Assembly (NCBI RefSeq): GCF_047948215.1
Contig: NC_134455.1
Coordinates: 151,138,575-151,202,574 of the forward strand
Length of the DNA stretch: 64,000 nucleotides
Direction of reading: 5' to 3'
From: Lycorma delicatula
Taxonomy: Eukaryota; Arthropoda; Insecta; Hemiptera; Fulgoridae
Position numbers and translations under genes: made by a program. Shown piece after piece: positions 34,170 to 45,129 of the stretch (the first letter of the stretch is position 1; each line of letters starts with the position of its first letter). Under the pieces are notes generated by a model. That model made no database searches. It was not told the origin of the DNA and worked only from the letters and a program-made list of their open reading frames with translations.

Positions 34170-35540
34170 ATTCTATTAGTAATTTATGTATTGTTTGAAG
34201 TTTTTGTCATCCATCTCTTTTGGAATTATGCCATAAATATATGCGACAAGTGTGTTATTTTGCATACACTGCCACAAGCACGGTTTAGCAATGTTTTATT
34301 CTGTTTTTAATATCTTATGTAACAAATAATTATATAATACACATTGTTTTTGAACTGAAACTGCTGTCTTTGTCTAATACTGAATGAGTATTTATATATA
34401 CATTGTTTTTGAACTTAAACTACTGTCTTTGTGTAATACTTTTTGATTATTTATGTGTTTGTAATTAATTAAGCCTATTGTTTATTGATATGTGCCCAAA
34501 GATATTTTTTAATTTTAATGAACAACTGGACTCGTTATTTTCATCCAAGAAACATAAGTAATAGAATGCTGCACAGCTTTAAACTATGAAAGTCTTTAAT
34601 AAAATGTTGAGGAAAGTTTAAAGGATAAAAATAATAAATCAAATCTTCAAAATATAGTACACAAAAATAACACTTAGCTAAAAATTAATGTAATAAATAA
34701 ATTAAAGAACCTTCGTACAGTGTAAAATATACACTATACTGCAAGCAACACAGGAGTTGTAGAAGGACATACTTTAACAGGAAAATTTTGAAAGCTTAGT
34801 GGACATGAAAATCCTTCCTTCAGATGGATTAATCTAGTTAAACATGCATCGTTTTATAAACTAATGTTTAATGAGATGTTCATGACTCAAGATTTGAAAT
34901 AGTTAACAATTTTACAGTTACATTTTATTTACAATGTTGTAGTTGTTTACACAAGTGTATGAGGGCAAAGATTCTAGAAATTTGGTTATTGTTGATTAAT
35001 TTATGTTTATCATGAAGTTTATATATACATACATGTACAGAGTTTATAAAAACCGAATTTCAAGAATTCAGGGGATTGTTCCCCCACATTGAAAAAAAAC
35101 TTGTCCAGAAACTCTTAGATTACCGGCTGGCTATCTGCCATTTAGTATTTTTAACATAAAAATTTATTTTTCAGAAATCGTTAATCATATTGAGCTGTAA
35201 TTTCATATACTGCTAGGATATCTAGAGGTTTATTAATATATATTTTAGGCTTACTTATATTATTTTTCTTCATTTCAATATGGAGGACTATTCCCTATAT
35301 TCTTGAAACTGCTTTTATAAACACTGTATATTTATATATTTATTTGTACAAGGAGTAACTGAAATGAAATGTACTCTCACTGTGTTAACCAACTGCACCA
35401 ACATCAGTAACTAGAAATTTTTCATTGGCATCTGCTACAGCTTGAAGAAATACTGAAACAAATTATTTTAATATGTTAACTACTTTTGATTGAAAATTTA
35501 ATCTCAATATGCTTCCTATATAATACCCCTCTATAGTTAG
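34170..35540. other. no recognisable gene (probable intron)
   Basis: AT-rich. There is a near-duplicate pair of about 60 bp around 34344 and 34400 (ACATTGTTTTTGAACT, CTGTCTTTGT), but no coding signal. Confidence 0.5.
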
Positions 35541-35543
35541 AAT

Positions 35544-38145
35544 TTTTTTTTTTTTTTTTTTTTTTTGTCTTCAGTCATTTGACTGGTTTGATGCAGCTCT
35601 CCAAGATTCCCTATCTAGTGCTAGTCGTTTCATTTCAGTATACCCTCTACATCCTACATCCCCAACAATTTGTTTTACATACTCCAAACGTGGCCTGCCT
35701 ACACAATTTTTCCCTTCTACCTGTCCTTCCAATATTAAAGCGACTATTCCAGGATGCCTTAGTATGTGGCCTATAAGTCTGTCTCTTCTTTTAACTATAT
35801 TTTTCCAAATGCTTCTTTCTTCATCTATTTGCCGCAATACCTCTTCATTTGTCACTTTATCCACCCATCTGATTTTTAACATTCTCCTATAGCACCACAT
35901 TTCAAAAGCTTCTAATCTTTTCTTCTCAGATACTCCGATTGTCCAAGTTTCACTTCCATATAAGCGACACTCCAAACATACATTTTCAAAAATCTTTTCC
36001 TGACATTTAAATTCATTTTTGATGTAAACAAATTATATTTCTTACTGAAGGCTCGTTTAGCTTGTGCTATTCGGCATTTTATATCGCTCCTGCTTCGTCC
36101 ATCTTTAGTAATTTTACTTCCCAAATAACAAAATTCTTCTACCTCCATAATCTTTTCTCCTCCTATTTTCACATTCAGTGGTCCATCTTTGTTATTTCTA
36201 CTACATTTCATTACTTTTGTTTTGTTCTTGTTTATTTTCATGCGATAGTTTTTGCGTAGGACTTCATCTATGCCGTTCATTGTTTCTTCTAAATCCTTTT
36301 TACTCTTGGCTAGAATTACTATATCATCAGCAAATCATAGCATCTTTATCTTTTCACCTTGTACTGTTACTCTGAATCTAAATTGTTCTTTAACATCATT
36401 AACTGCTAGTTCCATGTAAAGATTAAAAAGTAACGGAGATAGGGAACATCCTTGTCGGACTCCCTTTCTTATTAGGGCTTCTTTCTTATGTTCTTCAATT
36501 GTTATTGTTGCTGTTTGGTTCCTGTACATGTTAGCAATTGTTCTTCTATCTCTGTATTTGAACCCTAATTTTTTTAAAATGCTGAACATTTTATTCCAGT
36601 CTACGTTATCGAAAGCCTTTTCTAGGTCTATAAACGCCAAGTATGTTGGTTTGTTTTTCTTTAATCTTCCTTCTACTATTAATCTGAGGCCTAAAATTGC
36701 TTCCCTTGACCCTATACTTTTCCTGAAACCAAATTGGTCTTCTCCTAACACTTCTTCCACTCTCCTCTCAATTCTTCTGTATAAAATTCTAGTTAAGATT
36801 TTTGATGCATGACTAGTTAAACTAATTGTTCTGTATTCTTCACATTTATCTGCCCCTGCTTTCTTTGGTATCATAACTATAACACTTTTTTTGAAGTCTG
36901 ATGGAAATTCCCCATTTTCATAAATATTACACACCAGTTTGTATAATCTATCAATCGCTTCCTCACCTGCACTGCGCAGTAATTCTACAGGTATTCCGTC
37001 TATTCCAGGAGCCTTTCTGCCATTTAAATCTTTTAAATTCAGATCTCAGTATTGTTTCTCCCATTTCATCCTCCTCAACTTCCTCTTCTTCCTCTATAAC
37101 ACCATTTTCTAATTCATTTCCTCCATATAACTCTTCAATATATTCCACCCATCTATCGACTTTACCTTTCGTATTATATATTGGTGTACCATCTTTGTTT
37201 AACACATTATTAGATTTTAATTTATGTACCCCAAAATTTTCCTTAACTTTCCTGTATGCTCCGTCTATTTTACCAATGTTCATTTCTCTTTCCACTTCTG
37301 AACACTTTTCTTTAATCCACTCTTCTTTCGCCAGTTTGCACTTCCTGTTTATAGCATTTCTTAATTGCCGATAGTTCCTTTTACTTTCTTCATCACTAGC
37401 ATTCTTATATTTTCTACGTTCATCCATCAGCTGCAATATATCGTCTGAAACCCAAGGTTTTCTACCAGTTCTCTTTATTCCGCCTAAGTTTGCTTCTGCT
37501 GATTTAAGAATTTCCTTTTTAACATTCTCCCATTCTTCTTCTACATTTTCTACCTTATCTTTTTTACTCAGACCTCTTGCGATGTCCTCCTCAAAAATCT
37601 TCTTTACCTCCTCTTCCTCAAGCTTCTCTAAATTCCACCGATTCATCTGACACCTTTTCTTCAGGTTTTTAAACCCCAATCTACATTTCATTATCACCAA
37701 ATTATGGTCTCTATCAATGTCTGCTCCAGGGTAAGTTTTGCGGTCAAAGAGTTGATTTCTAAATCTTTGCTTAACCATGATATAATCTATCTGATATCTT
37801 GCAGTATCGCCTGGCTTTTTCCAAGTGTATATTCTTCTATTATGATTTTTAAATTGGGTGTTGGCAATTACTAAATTATACTTCGTGCAAAACTCTATAA
37901 GTCGGTCCCCTCTTTCATTCCTTTTGCCCACCCCGTATTCACCCACTATATTTCCTTCCTTGCCTTCTCCAATGCTTGCATTCCAATCTCCAACTATTAT
38001 TAAATTTTCATCTCCTTTTACGTGTTTAATTGCTTCATCAATCTCTTCATATACACACTCTACCTCATCATCATCATGGGCGCTTGTAGGCATATAGACG
38101 TTAACAATCGTTGTCGGTTCAGGTTTTGATTTTATCCTTATCCTT
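35544..38145 (-). mobile_element. RTE-type LINE, copy 1, 5'-truncated
   Basis: Minus orientation. The body runs from within the endonuclease domain to the ORF stop. The 3' UTR is only a few bases (TGAAGACA) before a poly-A tail, seen as a run of more than 20 T at 35544-35567. The sequence is almost identical to the 53.2-kb copy over the shared RT and C-terminus. The 5' truncation lies near 38145. A short AGTTAGAATT occurs near both ends and may be part of a target duplication, but the right flank contains two versions, so I do not assert it. Confidence 0.85.
35571..38130 (-). pseudogene. RTE-type endonuclease/reverse transcriptase, three disablements
   Basis: Order on the minus strand: apurinic-type endonuclease C-terminal half (VNVYMPTSAHDDDEVE, IIVGDWNASIG, ARYQIDYIMVKQR, DRDHNLVIMKCRL), long charged linker, RT (GEDQFGFRKS, YLAFIDLEKAFDNVDWNKM, GVRQGCSLSPLLFNLYMELA, FADDIVI), and C-terminal domain (LGSKITKDGR, YGSETWTIG, RRDRLIGHILRHPG, GRPRLEYVKQIVGD, ESWRAASNQSND). 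This is the family often mis-annotated as craniofacial development protein 2. Lesions: a frameshift near 37040 in the linker, a CGA-to-TGA stop just before the FADD motif near 36335, and a one-base deletion near 35965. The first third of the endonuclease is missing. Confidence 0.85.
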
Positions 38146-38149
38146 ATTA

Positions 38150-39675
38150 CAATGATTTACATTTAGAATTGATTATACAATGATTTACAGTTAGAATTAC
38201 ATTTTTGAAAAAATATTTAGCATTTTTGAGTCATAATTCTTTGGAGATACAGTAGATATTTATTTTGAAGTACTTCCCAAATAATGTGCAATTTCTTTTA
38301 CAATTTTTGAGACAGTGCTAACTCTGAAACCAAAATGTAAAGCCAGAAGTTGAAATGTTATAGCTCTAGCAAAAAATGTGGAACAGTATATTCAATTTGT
38401 TTAGCTTTTCTATTTTTGTTATAAAAACAAGTTCTCTTCTATTCTGCATTTATTTCAGAGAAAAAATCAAAATAGAAGAATCTTACAGACTATTAAAGAA
38501 AAGAATTTTAAAAAAAATTGGGATGCTGCCATCTAGGTCTTTCGGTAATGTAATGTAATGAGTAATTGACCTTGTTTCCAACAGTTGTTCTTCTTTAAAG
38601 ATAGTCTTTTGCATATAAGAGTTCTAATTTAATAGCAGCTGAAAGTTGTAAAGCTTGCAATGAACAAGTTGAGAATGAGCTGCTGAGAAATTCATTGATT
38701 TAACAATTTGATTTGATTAAATTCATAGATTTTGACAAATATGTAGAGAACTTCTTTAGCACCAGAATCTTAATGAGTACAGGTTGAATATACAGCAAAA
38801 AAGAATTATCAGGTTATTACCCTGGAAAAACAAAGAATTATAGATCTTAGGAAGAGAATTGAAACTTATCAGATGATGATGGTTTTACATTTTTGTTAAT
38901 AGCTGACCGTCTCAAATTAAACAGTACTTGTCTTGTACTTCAAAACTCTGGTTATGTTCAAAAGTGCAGAATTTAGTATTAAATAAACTTGAAAGAATGG
39001 AGCAGTCTGTAACAACAAAACAACTGCTTTTTGTAATCCTAATTACATACTGACTGGTCTTTCGCATTCAACTATTTCCATTTCATTAATTTTTTCTGAT
39101 TTTATTAACTACGAGATCTCTTCAAAGAGTATCTGTCCATATTTTATTTTCTCTGAGACAATATTAGAATGTGAGCAGTAAAATTTCATAGAGCACAGCA
39201 GTAGTATCATTTTTTTAACCTTGTTGAACATTTTGTTTTTTCCAGCAGCCACTGTATTGTTAATATAACAGGGCTTGTCGCACTTTTATTTTGTACATTG
39301 TTGGAACACATTGATTAATACAGTATAAGTGCATCCAATTCTGCTACCTAAAGCAAAACAGTTAGTACTTTTGAGAATGAAGCTGCAGAGGATTACACGA
39401 ATTAAAGAGTGGTATAACCATTTTGAAAGTGAATGAAAATTCATTAGTTATCTTTTGAGGTATTACTTATTAAGTTTGGATTAGGAATGGTTCTGTACAC
39501 ATGATTTTAATGGATGATTCAGATCTGCAGAGTGATAGCAAAATTTGTGCTAAAGCTGCCTTCGAGTGAACAGAGATTTGTTTTGAAATTGCAGTGGATA
39601 TGCTGAACTGTGCAACAATAATAACAATAATCCCAACTTCCTTAATACTGATAAGTTGTAATAAATCTTGGCATG
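38150..39675. other. no recognisable gene
   Basis: AT-rich. A short tandem duplication of about 30 bp occurs at 38149-38205 (ACAATGATTTACATTTAGAATT and variant). No domain in any frame. Confidence 0.5.
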
Positions 39676-39699
39676 TAGATTTTTTTTTGCATAAACAAA

Positions 39700-39772
39700 A
39701 TCCCCCTGTCATCAGACAGGGGGATCCCCCCTTCCTTCATCCCTGGGGATGAAGGAAGTCACCTTCATCCCC
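39700..39772. repeat. cluster of perfect hairpins in the LINE 3' region
   Basis: ATCCCCCTGTC-ATCA-GACAGGGGGAT (11-bp stem) is followed directly by CTTCCTTCATCC-CTGG-GGATGAAGGAAG (12-bp stem). A third segment CCTTCATCCCC then competes for pairing with GGGGATGAAGG. It lies just before the poly-A-like end of the R1-like LINE. Confidence 0.9.
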
Positions 39773-40785
39773 AGGACTGAAGTGAGCAAGACAAAAAGGG
39801 AAGAACAGAAAGGAATAAAGTGAAAATGAGGTTTTCTATTACTGTGTTTTCTGTTACTGCAGAGTTGTGCATTGCAAATACACACCTGAAGGCCAAACTG
39901 TTAACAAATAGTACTGTCTGAAAGTTCTGTGTTGTCTTCACATTGCAGTTTGGCACAGGAGACAAAGCCCATGGCAATCATGTAAGTGTAGTTGAAACAT
40001 GATAACCCGCCTGTCCATTTGTATATCTGGTCCAGGGTTTCTTAATTAAACCCAGAATTCTTCATATCCACACAACTCCTTACTAATCATATTTAGCCCT
40101 TTGTAATTACATTGTTCCCCAATTTGAAGAGGCTGCTAAAAGGATCCTGATTTGACAGCTAAGAGGATATAATGACACAGCTGATAGCCACTCCATAAGA
40201 GGAGTGTCCTGACCCTATAGAGGAAGACACCCTCCATATGGGAGTTTCAGTCACCACACCACCCCCTCCATACCTAGCCATTATGGGCTTTACCGGAAGT
40301 CATCTTCAAAACCTCGGCAAAAGGCTTCTGTCAGCCTTGTTCTTGCCTCAGTCAGGATGCCACTGATGCGAATGCCACATGTGACATTTCCATCAGTGTA
40401 CTACTGTCATTAAGAACTATCAAAAAAAGAAAAGAAAACACATCTAAACTAAGACTCAAACAAGATTGAATAACAAAAATAAGGAACTTAAATCCACTAC
40501 CCACCCGAAAGGTAAAAAGTCGAGTTCAACATGCAGTAACAAAGAATATGAGAACAACAAACAAAAAAGAAAAAAACAAAAAAAAAAATCAATACAAAAC
40601 AACAAAAATGTAACAAAATCAGAAATAGAAAGCGGGAAAGCCCAAGCGGCACTCTAGTCCCCCGCAGCAATCCCCAAGTAATTTATGAAGTTCTCCAGTA
40701 TGACCCATTTAGCCTAGTTTCCCCAATTAGCACAGATTTAATGCCGACCCAATAATATCAAGTCAACAAATAGTCTCCATACTGA

Positions 40786-41935
40786 TCAACTCATACCTGA
40801 GCATTCATACAAAACATGATGAATTTCATCCAACTGTCTGCGTTGCAGACACATTCCTGAGCCCACCAGGCCGAACCTCTGCAGCTTGTCCCTAAAAGTG
40901 CCATGCCCAGAAAGATATTGCATCATGTACTTATTCAGGTTTACCCAAGAGGAACCCTGCAAACTAACATCTGGAAAGAGACCATGGGTATAAAGTTTGC
41001 CCTCTGCCTCATCCCATCTGGTTTGCCGCAAAGCATTGCCATGTTGTTCAATTCTTCGAATTTTTACAGAAGTTAAAACACCTAACTTCTTGGTAACATA
41101 ATGCTGTTGCCTCTTTAATGCAAGCAAATCTATTGGTTTCACACTCACAGTCACCAAGGTCACCTCCCATGAAATCATGTGGTAGCCACCTATTACCATT
41201 AACAATATTAGGTGTTGAGTCCTCAACAATATATCTCGATAGATTTTGAATTTTACCCTATCTTCCCAGGCTGACGCCATTTATACTATAATTGCTTTGC
41301 AAATGCCCTTATACAGGACACTCATGGTCTTAAAGTTAAGAGCCCAATCAGGATTGACCACATGTCGAATACCAAAGAAAGCACTACAGGCTTTCTCTGC
41401 GACGTATTGAAGGTGCTTCTTCATCTAGAAACTCCCAGAAGTACTTTCGAAACTGAACATACTTTATTTGCTGGCCTGCCATTGAAACACAGACTCGCCG
41501 ACTCACTGCCAAACGGCCTTTGAGGAGCATCATCATAGTCTTCTCCAGGCTGAATGTCATCTTATATGTTGATGACCCCACAGCTCAAGTATCCTGCAAG
41601 CCTGAGTGGCTTGGAGTTCTACCTCACTTCGCAAGCATCCTTCGACCAGCAGGAGCCCATCGTCAACATAAGCCCTGATGCAACACTGTGGCTGAGGTTG
41701 CCCAGCCACAAAAGAGAATCAAACTCCACCACCCGCTACACACAGGACCCAACATGCTGCCCTTGGACAGTGACTCTCCTACCTCATGGCTGCTGTCGTG
41801 GAGCAGCACATCCTGACCACTGAAGTAACTTTGTATGATCTGCAATTCACTCACAGTGCCTTCTCTTCTTTGTAGTTGATAAATGGCCCAATTTCTCTCT
41901 TGAATGTATAGCATTTTATATTCATCAGTAATACC
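40786..41935 (-). pseudogene. R1-like LINE ORF2 (RT palm to C-terminus), broken
   Basis: On the minus strand: SYFSGQDVLLHD and KGSMLGPV (RT motifs before the active site), YVDDGLLLVEG in a shifted frame (about 41684-41652), MMMLLKGRLA and IKYVQFRKYFWEFLD (thumb region), then an open C-terminal stretch of 164 codons. That stretch has KPIDLLALKRQ, WDEAEGKLYTHGLFPDV, QYLSGHGTFRDKLQRFGLVG and HHVLYECS, the conserved C-terminal module of R1/Jockey-type LINEs. The catalytic Asp pair is retained but the first A of YADD is V. Several frameshifts interrupt the RT. The upstream endonuclease and fingers are absent. Confidence 0.75.
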
Positions 41936-41939
41936 TTCA

Positions 41940-42310
41940 TTCAGTTTCTTTTTAATAATTTTAAATGCTGATGTGTAGAGTTGCCTTTGGTCATCGCAGA
42001 CACTATGTCCGGTTATTTGTCTTGATTTTCATTTAACAACCTTTATTTGTATTTAATAGTATTTAGATGCAATTGTTTTAATTTGTTACGTAAAATTGAC
42101 AGTGACTCTGATATGGTAAAATCCAGTTTGGATAAGTAAATTTTCTATGTAGTAAATCATTTATAATACAAAGAAAAAGAATAATAAATGAAAATTATTC
42201 ATTAATATTTGTGCAATATAACAATCTAACATTATTGTTTGATAATTTTCCCTTTTTTGGATTCCGTAATGAAATAAATTATTGTATTTTTTATTATGAT
42301 TAACTTTACA
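41940..42310. other. no recognisable gene (probable intron)
   Basis: AT-rich. It ends in a pyrimidine/AT acceptor-like tract before the microexon. Confidence 0.4.
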
Positions 42311-42311
42311 G

Positions 42312-42328
42312 CTCTCCTGAAAAAACTG
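42312..42328 (+). CDS. 17-nt microexon candidate
   Basis: TTATGATTAACTTTACAG, then CTCTCCTGAAAAAACTG, then GTAAGTGA: textbook acceptor and donor bracketing 17 nt. In phase with the exon at 34095 it supplies A-L-L-K-K-L and ends in phase 0, which matches the exon at 46809. The strong splice consensus on both sides is the evidence; the sequence is too short for any functional call. Confidence 0.4.
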
Positions 42329-42689
42329 GTAAGTGATTTAGGTTTGTCTGGTTTCAGAAAGTTTGTTTAGATGTGTTTCTTTCTTCTCTTGTATTTGTAT
42401 AAAATATACAAAATAAATATTAATGAAGTTTAATTCATCTAAAATAAAAACACCAGTAAGGATATGAAACTTTTACTTTTGTATTCTTATAAAAAAATAC
42501 GAAATAGATTTTGACTATTAGTACCTTCTTTATCATGGTCTTTATCATTGATTTTTTAACGATCATTTTTAAATGAAATGTAATACAACGCTGAGAAATT
42601 TGAATGTTTGAAGAAAGAAATTTTATTAACATAATTTATCTTAAAATTAATACTTTTTATATCAGGATTTACCCTTTGATGCCAGCCGG

Positions 42690-42840
42690 ACACTCACTAC
42701 ATTATAAAGAGAAACTCACCTTCACTATGTTATTCATTTCCCGCCACTCACAGCATACACGGTCGCCGATCTTAATTTCTTGATACTGCCTCTTACATGT
42801 CCAGAGTGAGAGTGCCCTTCCCGCACACTTACTAGCCGGC
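42690..42840 (-). other. CpG-rich island with a possible minus-strand exon
   Basis: About 150 bp is distinctly GC- and CpG-rich. On the minus strand one frame is open from near 42840 through KRQYQEIKIGDRVCCEWREM to a consensus donor (GTGAAG then GTGAGT, near 42715). It might be an exon, or a promoter/LTR piece of an unrecognised element. No homologue was recognised. Confidence 0.3.
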
Positions 42841-43689
42841 CAGAGAAAAAAAAAATTACCTTCCCCTTCCAACAAAGTTTCTTACATTACCGATTGGATG
42901 CACGAACTTCAACATCTTAACATTAATACACATCTACTTAATACTAGTAAAAAAAAACCGATACTTATATTAAATATAATACAATGTCATACAATTAAAT
43001 ACAAGTTACAATGTCAGCTTTATTTATTCATGAGGTTTGACATGCTTCAACTTTAAATGAGGCTAAATAAGAATAAAATAAAAAATACTTAAAAAATTAT
43101 TCTACAAAAGAAAAGTCACTAGAAGAATGCTAGTTACCTTTTTTCTTATTTTATGATGCTGTGGAATATCATTCAGTTTTATTTTTTTTTTTTATTAATA
43201 AATAACCCTTTATTCTTATAAAAGTTTAAACTTGACATTTCATTTCAAACAAATGAAACAATATACTCTGAAACATGATGACAATAAACAGATGAAAAAT
43301 TCTAGTTAACTTTGTATAGAATTTAATTCTGGGAAAACTGATGTAAATAACATCTATTAAAATTAAATACACATTTGAGAAGTTCAACTTTAATTCAAAA
43401 CAAAACATACAAATTGGATTTGGAAAGTGATATGATTTTAAACAGAGCAACTTATAAACAAATGCTAAAAATTATAAAAATAAATTTGAAAGACATCCTT
43501 CTAAAACATATTAAAAATTTTTATTTTTTCATAGTTTGGTAATAACAGCTGATCAACAATTTAGTTTAGTGTCTAGCATTTGAATATTCATTTGAGCAAT
43601 ATTTGTGCTGTTATTGTTTGGTTAACTTTTCACAGTGGGTGATACCACAAATTTGTTTTCATTTGGAGAGTTGACAGATATGTTGTTGG

Positions 43690-44823
43690 TAAATAAATAA
43701 AAATGGATTGGTTGTTGTACGTGAATATCAGGAAAATTATCGAAATGGAACAGGACCAGTTCGTAAAACATTTGAGGTTTTGGAGAGGCGAGTTCAAGAA
43801 ACAGTATGCTTAAACCATAACAATTTGATGCTGATCATGAACACGTTTTGAGAAATGGCAACATTGAAGAAATAATAATGAATGCGGTACAAGTATCTCC
43901 AATCTCAAGCACCAGAAGGTTGTCACATTGTTTTCATGTTTTGCAATCAAGTGTATTGTGAATGTTATGGAAGTAACAATTATACCTATTCCGTACAACA
44001 CACATACAAGAGTTATTACCACCAGATTTTGATAAATGGATGAAATTCATTTATATTTTCATTTTTATTTTACATTTTATGATATTCATTTTTATTTTGA
44101 AATGTGAACATCATCCCAATTTCCTAAGTAATATTCTAATAAGTGATGAATCCCGTTTTACAAGAAATGGCATTGTAAATTATCAAAACACTCACACTTG
44201 GGCAGAAGAAAATCCTCATGAGATTGGTACAAGTCATTTTCAATGCACGTTTTTATTTAATGTGTGGTGTGGTCTTCTTGATGATAATCTCATAGGCCCT
44301 TTTGTTTTATCACAAGGCCCAGTGGAGAGCAGTACTTGCATTTTTTAACAATTCTGGTGGAACTCTTGAAATAAATGATTCCACTTGCAGATAAAGTGCA
44401 GATGTGGTTTTTCAATGATGATGTGAATCTACTCATGTTAAATACAATGATGTAGAATCATTGTATTTAACTGTTGTGATGTGATGAATCCTTTAAATAA
44501 CACATTTAGCAAGCAATAGGTTGGATGATATGGACCAGTAAAATGGCCATCTCGACCTCCTGAGCTCACACCAGCAGATTTTTTCTTTTGGGATTGGATG
44601 AAGTCATTAGTCTATTCCACTCTTACTGGCCCACAAAAAGAATTGACATTGCATAATAGAAACTGGAGCTAATATTAGGAATAATAATGATGCTATTAGA
44701 CGTGCCTGCATGGCTAGCACAGATGATACATGCCTAGCATGGATTTCCCAAGCTAAACTTTTCATTTAGCAGAATGGTGGACACATTGACTACTACTTCG
44801 AAGAAACATTTGCAGCTTTATAA
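43690..44823 (+). pseudogene. mariner-like transposase, degraded
   Basis: Order of pieces: N-terminal YQENYRNGTGPVRKTFEVLE and RVQETV (43725-43810); a better preserved block with ILISDESRFTRNGIVNYQNT, HTWAEENPHE and FNVWCGLLDDNLIGPFVL (44128-44310); then WPSRPPELTPADFF-like sequence near 44553-44588; and a C-terminal NGGHIDYYFEETFAAL before TAA at 44821. The S-D-E-x-x-F-x-R-N-G block carries the first catalytic Asp, and the NVWxGLxxDxLIGP block is typical of this insect DDE family. Multiple stops and frameshifts are present, and a 15-bp-stem hairpin (44437-44471) interrupts the region around the second Asp. Confidence 0.75.
44437..44471. repeat. 15-bp-stem perfect hairpin inside the transposase relic
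   Basis: GTTAAATACAATGAT, five bases, then its exact reverse complement. Probably a local template-switch product, since it interrupts coding homology. Confidence 0.9.
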
Positions 44824-45129
44824 AGTAATCATTTTGATATTTAATAAATTTTAGAAAAACCATAAAGTATGTGATTTTTATTTTTTTAAATCTATTTTTT
44901 ATTAATTTTTTTTCTGTTACTGATAAGTTTTCTATTTGTTTTCACTTACATTATGTTGTTCAAACATTGATGAAAATTATTCTGTTTAAAATTGCATCAT
45001 TTTACCGATCTAGTTTGTATGTTTCTTTTCTAATAAAAGTTGAACTTCTCAACTTTAATTTTAATAAACGTTATTTACATCACTTTTCTCAGAATTAAAT
45101 TTTTTACAAAGTTTTTTTTATTTATAAAT

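Larger units (their letters stand above)
39679..41935 (-). mobile_element. R1-like LINE fragment with 3' UTR
   Basis: Minus orientation. RT palm and C-terminal ORF2 remnants (41935-40786) are followed by about 1.1 kb of GC-richer 3' region ending at a T run (39681-39690), which would be the poly-A tail. Part of the 3' region (about 40190-40390) is homologous to the plus-strand fragment at 59712-60070, including the core AAGCCCAT..GGGCTAGG and GGGTGTCTTCC. This supports one LINE family present twice. Confidence 0.6.
43280..45120 (+). mobile_element. second mariner-like element with long inverted repeats (relic)
   Basis: Arms at about 43280-43535 and 44860-45120 are inverted copies: CTGATGTAAATAACATCTAT / GTGATGTAAATAACGTTTAT, then GAGAAGTTCAACTTT and AACATACAAA. 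They flank a degraded transposase of the same superfamily as the 3.0-5.1 kb element. The outer ends are unresolved. Confidence 0.65.

Noticed and set aside
36901..37374. 157-codon plus-strand frame rich in Ser
   Set aside because: It is the antisense shadow of the charged linker of the RTE ORF (Glu/Lys codons read backwards as Ser/Phe/Leu).
40466..40657. Lys/Asn-rich 63-codon frame
   Set aside because: A-rich low-complexity sequence inside the antisense of the R1-like LINE 3' region.
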